A stretch of DNA of 64,000 nt from Sphagnum compactum (lineage: Eukaryota; Bryophyta; Sphagnopsida; Sphagnales). Positions within the stretch are counted from its first letter, which is position 1. Each line of letters starts with the position of its first letter. Below are positions 11,868 through 22,458 of this stretch, piece after piece. The position numbers were made by a program, and so were the translations under genes. Location: contig OZ234496.1 in assembly GCA_965153455.1 (NCBI GenBank), positions 10,253,863 through 10,317,862 on the forward strand. Reading direction: 5' to 3'. Below the pieces are notes generated by a model. The model was not told where the DNA came from. It saw nothing but the letters and a program-made list of their open reading frames with translations, and searched no databases.

Positions 11868-12807
11868 CAAATTTTTTAATAATTTCAAATTGTTACATTT
11901 GTGAAACTTTCCAAATCACAAATTTTTTTAATAATTTCAAATTGTTACATTTGTGAAAACTTTCCAAATCACAAATTTTTTAATAATTTCAAATTGTTAC
12001 ATTTGTGAAACTTTCCAAATCACAATTTTTTTTAATAATTTCAAATTGTTACATTTGTGAAAACTTTCCAAATCACAATTTTTTTTAATAATTTCAAATT
12101 GTTACATTTGTGAAACTTTCCAAATCACAAATTTTTTAATAATTTCAAATTGTTACATTTGTGAAACTTTCCAAATCACAATTTTTTTAATAATTTCAAA
12201 TTGTTACATTTGTGAAACTTTCCAAATCACAATTTTTTTAATAATTTCAAATTGTTACATTTGTGAAACTTTCCAAATCACAATTTTTTTAATAATTTCA
12301 AATTGTTACATTTGTGAAACTTTCCAAATCACAATTTTTTTTAATAATTTCAAATTGTTACATTTGTGAAACCTTCCAAATCACAAATTTTTTAATAATT
12401 TCAAATTGTTACATTTGTGAAAACTTTCCAAATCACAAATTTTTTAATAATTTCAAATTGTTACATTTGTGAAAACTTTCCAAATCACAAATTTTTTAAT
12501 AATTTCAAATTGTTACATTTGTGAAAGCTTTCCAAATCACAAATTTTTTAATAATTTCAAATTGTTACATTTGTGAAACTTTCCAAATCACAAATTTTTT
12601 GATAATTTCAAATTGTTACATTTGTGAAACTTTCCAAATCACAAATTTTTTTAATAATTTCAAATTGTTATATTTGTGTGAAACTTTCCAAATCACAATT
12701 TTTTTTAATAATTTCAAATTGTTACATTTGTGAAAACTTTCCAAATCACAATTTTTTAAATAATTTCAAATTGTTGTTACCATTAGTGAAACTTTCCAAA
12801 TCACACA
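11868..12807. repeat. 51-bp minisatellite, 18 copies
   Basis: Eighteen head-to-tail units of about 51 bp are built from 'aattttttaataatttcaaa', 'ttgttacatttgtgaaac' and 'tttccaaatcaca'. Unit length varies from 50 to 53 bp, mainly through the T-run and 'gaaac' versus 'gaaaac'. Divergence rises towards the right end, where copy 16 has 'gttatatttgtgtg' and copy 18 has 'gttgttaccattagtg'. This is the pattern of an array whose edges are no longer homogenised. Each unit contains the weak inverted repeat CAAAT-tgttac-ATTTG. Open frames across it are periodic artefacts. Confidence 0.97.
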
Positions 12808-12829
12808 AAAGACTGAGTTAAAAGAATAG

Positions 12830-14770
12830 AGTTTGTTAGGGTTTTGAGAATTGTGATGGTAGAATTGCCACTAGATAGATGGATTTCAAGCTAAATTCTT
12901 TACAAGATATTTCAAAAGATGGGCGGAGGAGGGAGGTGAAAAAGAAAGCATCTTGGAAAGGAAAGGGTCCCACTTTAGTCTTTTTCTGGCCTTTTTTTCT
13001 TAATGTTTTCCTGTACAATGGGAGGGGACACAACCTTGATCTTCACTACTAACTAGGGTTACAACTTACAACCCAATGTTGTCCAATTCCTGGTTAAAAG
13101 ACAACCTCTGGTCCCAGTTTCTGATATTTTCCCAATTTGATAGAATCTCCCATTCTGACACTAACCTAGTTTTGTAGTAGTAATTTGTGTAACCAACAAA
13201 ATGTGGATGAAAGGTTTACACACCCTAAAACACTGGTGTATGTAATCCTTTCATCCACAATGTGTTAACCAGTGTTGGGTGTGTGCCCACTTTGGTGGGG
13301 TAAGAACTGGCCAGTTTTGGGTTCCAGTGATTTTCAAAACCCTAATCAGATCTTTTATCACTGGACCCAGAACCAAGTTCCTCATAATTATTGTGCTTAG
13401 ATTCATTATTTTAGAGTATAGTAGCTTAATAGATTTTGGCCCAATAGGTCTATTTTTTTTATATGAGGATTTTTGAAAGAATGAGGTTTTGGCTTATGTT
13501 GAAACTGAGATTAGTTATAATAGAGTTATGACATCTTGAAGGATTTTGAGAGGATTTTTTTGAAGATCATATTTTTTGCATTGTGGCGCAATTTTTTTTG
13601 AATTTCCATAATAAATCTTCTTTCACCTTAACACACTTTTTAATGTAAATGGCAAGGCCACAATGTGCCTCCACACCCTTTGTTCCAATGTGGAACTAGA
13701 ACAATTGGATTCGTGATTCGATTTATGTGTGGAATTGGAACTGGAATTGAGATAGTTGATTTTTTATTTATTTTTTATTTTTTGTTGCAACCAAAGTTGA
13801 AGAAGGTTCTTCATTAACTAATGTTGACAAAGTTTTGGGATTTAGGCAAGTTCAGGTCCAAGTTATAAAAGTTAGGTTCTAAAAGTCTTATTAGGATTGG
13901 AAGTTTCAAGTTTGGGTCATCGGAACCTAACCCAATAATTAGACTCTTTTCAAAATAAAATTATTAGAACTTGAACTAACAATGTTGCCTCCATTTAAAA
14001 AGGGGTTCAGGTTCTCCCTTGATAAATATAAGTATAATTTTATATTTTATAAAAAAAAATCATTAGATGAGCCCTACATTTTTAAGGCAAGTTATTGTAT
14101 TTGATTGGTTGTAGATAATTAATATTACTAATTTTTAAAATTGTGCATGTATTGTTGTCATCCTAGTTGGACTATCTTCATGAACATAATATTGGAGAGA
14201 GCCAGGGTTTGAGTTTAACTATAAGTTTTGAATTGTTTGAGACATAATAATAAGCTTTTTTTGGGTGAAAAATTCGACAAAAATATTTTTATTTTTTTTG
14301 GTGTTGAAGCCAGCAAGTTATTATGATATAATAGCCTTTTTTTAAAATTAAAAACACTTATTATTAGTCTTTGTTTTGTGGCTTTCTTCCCATGATTTTC
14401 CAAAAAAAAAAAAAAAGAAAGAAAAAAAAGTTGAGAAGGTGCATCCCGTACAATATTGAGTACAATTGTTGATATGAGCAATTAGCGTACTAATAAGCTT
14501 TCGATTCGTACCTCAAGTCGGCATGGATTGCTTTTTCACAACAAACAAAGGACCGACCATAAGCATTTGTATTATTTAGAAAACAATTTTAAAAACGGAT
14601 TTTGGGGGTTTTGCGGGCATGGTACCAAAGTGAGTGCTGGTGTTTCACCGAAGCCAGAAGGCCCCGTTGGGATTAGGACTAAGTGAAAATTAACGAACTA
14701 AACTAACAAGAGAGCAAATTAATTGCTGCGGTGTAGTAGTAAAGGAACTAGTTTAACAATATTCGAGTTC
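12830..14770. other. Gene-poor AT-rich stretch
   Basis: Apart from the fold-back at 13,202-13,259 I see nothing that can be called. Short open frames (13,279-13,476 plus; 14,215-14,481 minus) are lysine-, phenylalanine- and leucine-rich, as expected from AT-rich non-coding DNA. Confidence 0.5.
13202..13259. repeat. Fold-back (imperfect inverted repeat)
   Basis: 'TGTGGATGAAAGGTTTACAC' pairs with the inverse of 'GTATGTAATCCTTTCATCCACA' trimmed to its last 20 bases, across a spacer of about 12 bp. The stem has only three mismatches. The 'catccaca' end is also seen in the hAT-type MITEs, so this may be the hairpin core of a short MITE. I cannot define termini. Confidence 0.55.
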
Positions 14771-14777
14771 CACCACC

Positions 14778-14955
14778 GAGAGGCTAGATAGTTGTGAAGG
14801 AAGCCCGGGCTCGGTTCCGAATCTCGGTCGAGGAGGAGCCGGATGTATGTTCGTAACATCATCAACGAGAGGCTAGATAGTTGTGAAGGAAGCCCGGGCT
14901 CGGTTCCGAATCTCGATCGAGGAGGAGCCGGATGTATGTTCGTAACATCATCAAC
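14778..14955. repeat. 89-bp tandem duplication, almost identical
   Basis: Units 14,778-14,866 and 14,867-14,955 differ at about one base (CGGTCG versus CGATCG). Each holds the G/C-rich words 'aagcccgggctcggttccga' and 'gaggaggagccggatgtatg'. The sequence GGTTCCGAATC loosely resembles a Pol III B-box. The flank is notably richer in G+C than the surrounding DNA. Confidence 0.92.
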
Positions 14956-16030
14956 GCGACCAGGTTCAGGTTTGGATTCGAATAGGAGGCTGAACCAGGT
15001 TTTGTGCGTCGGAACCGTGCGAGGGAACCAAACGAACCCTTGTCGGGACTTGCCTTCCTTACCATTGAGAAAAAGCATAAAAACAACATCCTTGCTTGAC
15101 TAAAAAACCCAAGGCACCCCCCCTCCCCACCCTCCACAACAAGATGCCCTTCTTGGAAGCCCCAAATGGACAAGTGCCCGGACTATTATTATGCTTCCGA
15201 CTTCTGGCAAACAACAAAGAGAAAAAAGACTCACCTCCGAGTCAAGTCAGCTTTGGCTACTTAAACATCTTTCAATATCAAAGAAAGCAATTGAAAAAAA
15301 AAAAAATTTATTTTGGTTCTACTAAAGCATCGGGTGGATTTTTGTAGGGTAGTTCGAGTGTGCCTTATTGCACTGAATTTTTCCTCCACAAAGGGTGGTG
15401 AGCATTTCCGAAAAGCAAGCATAATGTTCGCCCCTCCCTAATACCCACTTTCGTTTTAATTTTTTTTTCCCCCTGTGATAGATACCTGGTGGCGGAAAAA
15501 AGCAAGAACATAAAATTCTCCCTTATTGTTCAAGCTCCGTAAAGCCCTTAGCCCATGGGCTTAACCGGAATGAATTATTCGGCCTGTGTTCACAAACGGG
15601 CCCTTACAAAGGCCCTTGTTCCATCAATTACCTAACACCACAAATTTTTATTTTTTTTCAACTTTGGAAGAAGCTTAAGAAAAAGAAATTCAGACAGGAG
15701 CCTTTTTTTAACTAGGCTATATAGTTAGAGTTTTTCATATTTTTTTCAAAAATTAGAAAAAAGCCAAACCCCCTATTTGGGGCCACAAAGGGAGGGGGGG
15801 TCCACATTTAGAAGTGGCACGTGCGGTGCTTTATTGGGGCAATCTTTACAAACACCTAATTACAATTTTTTACTAAAAAGTGGACCCACTTTGGCCTCTA
15901 AACTTAGGCTCTATTTTTTCGGTTTTGTTTTTTTTTTTTTTTTTGGTGGGGTTTCTTTTAGTGGGGGTGGGGGTCCTAGCTCTTGATAAGAATCGTTGGG
16001 CCCGCAACCCCCTCCCAGTGCCCCCCTACT
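14956..16030. other. Compositionally distinct stretch without a recognised gene
   Basis: From about 14,600 to 16,350 the composition changes, with runs of C, G and T and a locally higher G+C content. Open frames of 60-119 codons occur on both strands across 14,719-16,062 but match nothing I recognise and lack good start contexts. A poly-T run lies at about 15,928-15,944. Confidence 0.4.
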
Positions 16031-16420
16031 TTGATTTGGTTCGCAATCTGATTGGACAATAACTCTGACTCACGTTTTGATTGGTTAATAGGAACGAGAA
16101 ATAAGGGCGAATGGTGGGGTGTATTGGGAGGTTGGGGGGGGGGGGGGGGGGACACAAAAGCGTATTATTCCGTCGTTCTGCTCATGTACCCACGTGATAC
16201 AAGCCACACGTGGCAGTTTTTCCACCATCCCATACTCTCTACCCATTGGTGGAAATTTATAATTTTCTTTCTATTTTTTTTTTTGGGGGGGGGTAGATCT
16301 CTTGTTGAGGAATTATTGTTGGGCAGGGTCAACTGCCCTTAAGTGTTTTTTCTGGGTGCCCTTTAAGTTCCCCACTTAACGTCCCCTCCTCTTCTCTCCG
16401 TTTCCTATAACAAAAGTCAT
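16030..16420 (+). promoter_or_regulatory. Promoter-like segment: two G-boxes, CCAAT-type words, poly-G
   Basis: Two CACGTG cores lie 16 bp apart at 16,191-16,196 and 16,207-16,212. The second sits in ACACGTGGC, the classical ABRE/G-box context bound by bZIP and bHLH factors. ATTGG (inverse CCAAT) words occur near 16,050 and 16,080. An uninterrupted run of about 18 G lies at 16,134-16,151. A pyrimidine-rich, leader-like stretch follows (16,380-16,410). No open frame downstream supports a gene, so the target is unknown and the strand is a guess. Confidence 0.4.
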
Positions 16421-16634
16421 TTAGGTTTAGGGTTTCTCAGTACCTAGGTTATTTTATTTTATTTTAATAGAGTGTTGACTTTGTATAGCTTTGTGTACAT
16501 AGTGTGGAAGGAGTTGGAAGTTGGGGTTATTTAAAGTAAGAAATAGGGTCTCTCTCAATATTGTATCTTGCTAATGCTAAACTTTTAAATTTAAAAAAAA
16601 AAGGGAATTTATGTTATAACTTAACAATTGCTTT

Positions 16635-16958
16635 GGGATCAAAAATTTGGTTGTGGGATTTGCTAGATCTAAAGGTGAAATAATTTTGGTTTCAATTAAG
16701 GAATATATAACTTAAGAAATGGGTTGGAGTCAAAGAATTGGTTGTGGGTTCTTGGGTTTGGGAGGCGTTTGTAATAAATTTTTAAAGTGTGTGTTCGGGG
16801 TCAAAAATTTGGTTGTGGGTTTTGCTAGATCTAAAGGTCAAATAAGTTTTGTTTCAATTAAGGAATATATGACTTAAGAAAAGGGTTGGAGTCAAGAATT
16901 GGTTGTGGCCCACAACTTATGGGTTCTTGGGTTTGTGAGGCGTTTGTTTGTTGTAGTG
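16635..16958. repeat. 162-bp tandem duplication
   Basis: Two diverged units begin at 16,635 and 16,797. They share 'tcaaaaatttggttgtggg', 'ttgctagatctaaaggt', 'tttcaattaaggaatatat', 'acttaagaaa' and 'gggttcttgggtttg'. No open frame spans them. Confidence 0.85.
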
Positions 16959-17479
16959 GAGCTCCAACCTTTGGGTTGTAATGGTAGAAAGTGTATCAAA
17001 GAGTATGTACTATAATGTATTGTGCAAGCATGAAAAGCTTTAGACTTTTGTGTTTAATGACCTTTTGACTCTTGTTTTGGAGGAATAGAAAGCGAGATGT
17101 AAAGTGTATGTTTAGTACTGAGAACTGAACTCAAATTGGTATTTGTGGTACCAATTGTGAGGATGATGATCCCAAACCCCACCCAAAACAAAACAAATCA
17201 AAACTTTGACAATTGGATTGGGCATGAACCATAAAGGATCTAGACACCCTTATGCAAGAAGTAGTGTATCTTTGAGAGGTGGGTTCCCATTGTGGTTCAT
17301 GTTGGCTCAATTGGTGCTCACACTTTTATGAAGGATGTTACCACCTATTAGGTTAGGCAAACATTGGTGACCACCAGAGTTAAGAATAAATTATTCTAGT
17401 GAAACCAATGAGGTGAGACGGTAACACCCGTGATGCTCTCGAGAATTGTTTTTTTCAGAGAGGGGAGGAGAGTATCTAA

Positions 17480-17880
17480 GGTTTCTTTTTATTTCTCCAG
17501 TTCCACTCACTTAAGAATCCCTTCTATTTTCATTTTTCCTTTGTTCCCAACATGTTCCCTTCAAGTTCCCAATGGGTTCCCATCATGTTCCCAAAATGTT
17601 CCCTAGGTTCCTGATATGTTCCCCAAGGGTGTTCCCAATAGCACCTTGCTGTAATCAATCCCATATGTTTTGCCCAAAGTCCTCCCCTTCTCACCTATAT
17701 AGGTGGGCCAAAGGGAGAGACACTCTATCTTTCCATAGGAATCTTCTATTCTATTTTGGGGAACCTCCATAGTTTCAACTTTTCTTTGGTGATGGGCCAA
17801 CCAAATTGGCTCATTGCAACAAAAAAGAAGTTGGACTTATGGGGGCATCCCCAACTAATTAATATGAAGCAGAATAAGTA
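17480..17880. repeat. Dispersed non-coding repeat family B, copy 1
   Basis: The copy has an array of degenerate 'atgttccca' words (17,540-17,640), then the 14-bp perfect palindrome CACCTATATAGGTG (17,692-17,705), 'gatgggccaaccaaattgg', and 'catccccaactaatta'. The same order recurs at 18,280-18,530, and part of it recurs, inverted, at 61,000-61,260. It has no coding capacity and could be a non-autonomous element. Confidence 0.6.
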
Positions 17881-18279
17881 CCCCATAAAGACTTGAGTTT
17901 TTAGTCTCATAAATTGTCAAGTCTCACTCTTTGAAACGCAGGCAAGGGAGTAGAGTAAAGCATGTGTGTAGTTGTTAACTTGCTTTCCTCATATGCTGTA
18001 CATATGCATAGAGTAAATCATTTAGGTTTTTGTTTCAATTTATCTTCAAATATGAGGAGTCTAACTTGACAACTTGTGTATTGGGGGTATCCTAAATTTT
18101 TAATATTTATTATTATCATTGTTATTTGGGTTGTTTTGAGTGATTGACCAATGCATGAAGCCAATCACCAAAAAAAAAAAAAAACTTTAAACATTTACTA
18201 ATTAATAGAACCTACCATAATAATAGGTAATAGTGTTTTTTTTTTCTCTTTACTTTTGTCTTGTGATCCACCAACTAAC

Positions 18280-18530
18280 CTACCCAAAGCATTCCACAAA
18301 TCCTTTTATAAAAAAAGGAAGCATGCAACTTTTAAAGGGTTTTCTCCCACCTTCACTCAATGCAAAGACTTGCTAAGACTTTGCAACACCTATAAAGGTG
18401 GGCAAAAGGGCAACTCCACCATGATTTTACTTTGAGCATGTTCAATGCTCCAATTTATTGTTTTGTAATGGGCCAATCAAAGTGAGTTTGGGTCCACCCA
18501 TCCCCAACTAATTTATAGAACTAACAAGAG
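18280..18530. repeat. Dispersed non-coding repeat family B, copy 2
   Basis: It contains 'cacctataaaggtgggcaaa' (18,387-18,406), 'aatgggccaatcaaagtga' (from about 18,468) and 'catccccaactaattta'. These are co-linear with copy 1 about 700 bp upstream. The palindromic core has lost one base of symmetry compared with copy 1. Confidence 0.6.
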
Positions 18531-20600
18531 GTACCACCAATATGCAATCACATTCATTCTCACTTAGTTGTTAAGCTAGCAAGCTAATGAGAAATCTCCA
18601 ACCTCCCAAACAATTGTGATTCAACCCATTGCACATTTGACTTACATGCAAGTTGGCAATATGCAAAGAAGTGAAGATTTGAGAAATGACATGGAGCTTA
18701 TGAATCTTTAATTGCACATTCTTTACATTGATCTTATAGAAAGTTTTGACTAGAAAACATGTGAACAAAAAATTGTGAGAACCTCTTCATGTAATTAGTA
18801 GTAGAAACATTTAGACAGAAATAAATTTCATACATCCCCCTTGTGTGTAGAAGTAGGAACATGTCAACCAAAATTCCATGGAATCTCCCCATGTGGCCCA
18901 AAGGTTTGATAAGCAATATGACATGATTAATTTTGGGGACGTCAAAAGTAATGTTGCAAGTTTTAGGCAAATTTGAACCCACTATTGTTACATGAATCTT
19001 TGCTTCAAAATCACAAGTTCCTTGGTTGGAGTTAGAGTTGATAAATAAGGTTTTGAACAGATGAAATTTATTCAAAACCCCTAAAACCCGACTCAATTTT
19101 GATGTAAAACCATTCTGAATTTGTAAAAATGTGAACATGGTGTATGGTGCCACCAACCAACACCTTCTTTGTCAATTGTTGCTCCCCAATGGCCTAATTC
19201 CCCAACAACCCAACATATAGAAAACAATTGCTTGGGGGAGAGGGAGGGGGGGGTGGGGCCTAGCCTAAGTCCAAATAATCACCAATTGATTGTTAAGACT
19301 GTACACCAAATCAGATAACAAAGAAATTTATTAAAATCTTAAAAAGGGACTGACCCATCAAGTGGCCCACATGAGAGCTTATTTATTGGAAATTTGCCAC
19401 CTGCTCCCCCTTCCAATCTCAAAATATATAATATTGTTCTTTGTAGATAAGCACTTCGAGAAGCGAGAAAACTACTCCAAAAAGAAAACCCCTCTACTTC
19501 TCAATTTCTCAAGAGTAGGATCAAACTATCCAAATAGGGTAAAATGGGTTTTGTTAGGGCACCCCCAAAAGGCAAAATGAAATAAAAGTAAAAACAAGCA
19601 ACATATGTGTGATGTGCCATAACTATGTATGTTAATATGAGGAGTAAGATCTATGAGTAAAATGAGAGAATGATGTGTAAAAACTTCAAATTCTTCTTTA
19701 AAACTCCTTGTAATTTGCATGGTCGTTTGCATGCAACATGTAAGTACTAGTTCGATAAGGCAATGTTTCAAAACAAATCAAGGCACCAATTTGAACAATC
19801 TCATTGTTCACAAAGTTTTTTTTCTTTAAACCTAAGGACAAGCCTATGATACCATTATAACACTAAATTGCAACTTCTAACAATCTGAACAAGACTCCTC
19901 AAAAGAATTCAAGGCTTTCATTCTAACAATCTTAACTGACCGTATAAACTTCCATGAGTCATTCCACAGACCCCATATGTTTGTGTATATTTTCTACACT
20001 AAATCCTACAAACCAAGTGCACACACACTCTTTGTTGTGTGCAGCAGGAGTGGCGGCTTCTTCACATGGGAACCCAATTACAATGGCCAGGTGGAGATTT
20101 GAGTACAACATTGCCATTTGCATTTTGGTGATGCATAATTCATGAGGAGGAGTTGAGAGAACTAGAGAGATGCAAGGTGAAATTAGAGAGCAAGAATTTG
20201 ACCTAATTTTTTTGAAACAGCTGAAATACCTTACTTACTTACTACTGAGAATAGGCAATTCATTGCTGAATATTTATTTATTTTAGAAAATGAGGTTTGA
20301 ATAGTTTCAAATATAATTTCTCAAAATTTCTACAGTTGACGAATAGGTCTGCAAAATGGTACACTTTGTATTGGTGTATTTGTAAGAGTAATCCAATGAA
20401 GTTTGATTTTCAAATGAGTTTGACAAATATCAAATAAATAAATTAAAATTTTTTTTTAAAAAAATTTCATTTTTCTTGGCTAAACTCTTTTGCAAATTAT
20501 TTTGTCCTGAACATCAGTCAGTCATAAGAAGGATATTAAGGAGAATTACAAACGTAGTTAGTTGCAAGGAGAAAACTAAAGAAGAGTCTTGAAAGAAAAA
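18531..20600. other. Stretch with no supported gene
   Basis: The longest open frame is 140 codons on the minus strand (18,734-19,156) and starts with a non-ATG codon. It shows no motif I recognise. G-runs occur near 19,236-19,258. Nothing else is called. Confidence 0.4.
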
Positions 20601-21473
20601 AACCCTGAAAAAAACAACAAAAACAACTACCATTCTTGAGGAAGGAAGGAAGGATCATTGATGATGATGAAGAAAATAATCATCTGCACAACAGCAGCAG
20701 CATCTGATGTTGTTGTTATTGTTGTTGAGTTTTAGTGGGATCTGGGTCCCTCCAATTCCCATCTTTTTTTGTGTAAAAGGACGTCCAGTGTCTGTTCATT
20801 GCTCCTCCTCGTCCTCGTCCTCCTCGTCCTCTTCTCGTTGTCCAGACTTGTGACAGGCAGCAGCAGCAGGCGGTGGGGCCGCCTGGCTTGCCTGGGCCAA
20901 GTTTTTTCCCATTATGCTTTCACTTAGAACTCTGTTGTTGGTTGGTTTTTTTTTTCCCTTTCGTAGTTTGGGGTTTTACCCCGCCCCCGCCCCAGCTTAA
21001 ACTCCATCCCCGCCGGGCGCATGGGTTTTTGTGACAAACAAACAAACAAACAAACAAGCAAGCAAAGCAAGTTTCTCATCTCGCTCTGTGTGTGTAGAGG
21101 AGAAGCTAGGAGGAAGGCCCCTGGTTTCATTTTTATTCATTCATGTGTTTGTCGCTTGAAAATCATGACAGTGTAGACTGCATGCTGTTTTGTATGCGAG
21201 CTTTTCGAGCCACCAGTTGTTCTTGTTGTGAACACTCTGATCAGTGCATCTGAGACAGAGAGAGACACAGAGAGACACAGAAAATATCATGTGTGTGCAA
21301 TATATATCATGTGTGTGCCTAGAGATGATGATTAGCTACATGGGATTTTCATTTACTAGCTCTGAATATTTGAGGCGGTGCAAAGCAGGCATGAGCTGCT
21401 TATAGCTGTGTGTGTCTCTAGTGATCTAGTGAAGTCTGTTCAAGGATCTGTCTGAACAAGTGCTGCACTTGCG

Positions 21474-21518
21474 TATGTATGTATGTATGTATGTATGTAT
21501 GCATGCATGCATGCATGC
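21474..21518. repeat. (GTAT)n-(GCAT)n repeat with RY (CATGCATG) elements
   Basis: Seven or so GTAT units run directly into CATGCATGCATGCATG (about 21,500-21,518). CATGCATG is the RY element bound by plant B3-domain factors of the ABI3/FUS3 type. It lies about 300 bp upstream of the candidate TATA box of the GRAS gene. It may be a regulatory site or simply a microsatellite. Confidence 0.6.
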
Positions 21519-21805
21519 GGCATTGGTGGTGTTGATCACTTCTTCTAGATTTGATCGGTGCATTGGCTTTTTTCTAGAACTGTTGGAAATTGTTTGAAAT
21601 TACCAGTTGATTATAGTGTGGCTGAATATCAATCAGGTGTCCTTCTGTCTCTTTGTGCAGTTGAGGATTATAAGTTCAAGGCTCTAGAGGTTGGGAGTCG
21701 GACTATTGGGAGTTGATCATGAAAAATTGTGAGTGAACTTGTCAAAATTTGCATTGTGATGCAAAAAGTGAGCCACCCAAGCTTGCAACCACCCAAAGAC
21801 AAACT

Positions 21806-21814
21806 TATATATAA
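21806..21814 (+). promoter_or_regulatory. Candidate TATA box of the GRAS gene
   Basis: TATATATAA is followed by about 640 bp of leader-like sequence before the GRAS start codon. No better TATA motif is closer. If used, transcription would begin near 21,840 and the leader would include the two short upstream ORFs. Unspliced use is assumed. Confidence 0.35.
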
Positions 21815-22185
21815 TCAATTATCTGCAAGCTTTGCACCTGCAATCTTACAAACTGGAATCCTTAGAGACAGCGTCTGGGTTCTTGCCTGAGTTCTTACCT
21901 GACGGCCAGTCTTACAACTCGTGGGTTCTTGCTCTTGCTGTGGGGTGTGTACACAGAGTTCTCTAATTTTGTTGCATTGCACATCGAGTTTGCGATTGCA
22001 AATTTGTGCAGTGGTGTTGTTGTTCTTCTTGTTCTTGCAAGTCTGGCTTCCTTTGTTCTGATCTGCAGCTCCAAGTCGTCCTCTTGCGGTGGCGGTGCTG
22101 AAGCTGCTCGCTGATCAGGCTCCTTCTACCGATCTCAGTCTTCTGAGCAACGACGGTCCAGCCACCCTGCAAGAAGCTCATATAC

Positions 22186-22245
22186 ATGGCGACCCCATCC
22201 CTCCCTCGTCACGACGTCCTCACCCATCTCCCGAACCCGAAGTGA
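22186..22245 (+). CDS. Upstream ORF 1 in the GRAS leader (19 codons)
   Basis: ATG GCG is followed by 18 further sense codons and TGA. The context TACATGG is favourable at +4. It ends 213 bp before the GRAS start codon. A role in translational control is inference and depends on the leader being transcribed and unspliced. Confidence 0.3.
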   Translation: MATPSLPRHDVLTHLPNPK

Positions 22246-22328
22246 CCGCAACAGCTAAATCGTACTGAGATTTCCTTTCAACCGTCTCCACGCAGAGTTT
22301 TGCAGGCAGCTGCTCGGCGCAGACAGAC

Positions 22329-22391
22329 ATGATGTCGTCACGGTTTCTGAAGCTGGTCTGCATCTGGGAGGCTCGGAACTTCGCCATCTGA
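22329..22391 (+). CDS. Upstream ORF 2 in the GRAS leader (20 codons)
   Basis: It begins with two consecutive ATG codons and ends at TGA, 67 bp before the GRAS ATG. Together with uORF 1 it would allow leaky scanning or re-initiation control. No conserved peptide is recognised. Confidence 0.3.
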   Translation: MMSSRFLKLVCIWEARNFAI

Positions 22392-22458
22392 CGACCCATC
22401 TCTTGCACGGATATATATATTTTGCACAAGAGTTTGATTGACGACAGCTGCTAGAGCC

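Noticed and set aside
12521-12821. Open frames across 12.5-12.8 kb with repeating 'SKSQIFLIISNCYIC' type peptides
   Set aside because: They are periodic artefacts of the 51-bp minisatellite, not a repeat protein.
18734-19156. 140-codon minus-strand open frame
   Set aside because: It begins at GTG, has no recognisable motif, and is followed by AT-rich non-coding sequence. Chance is plausible at this composition.
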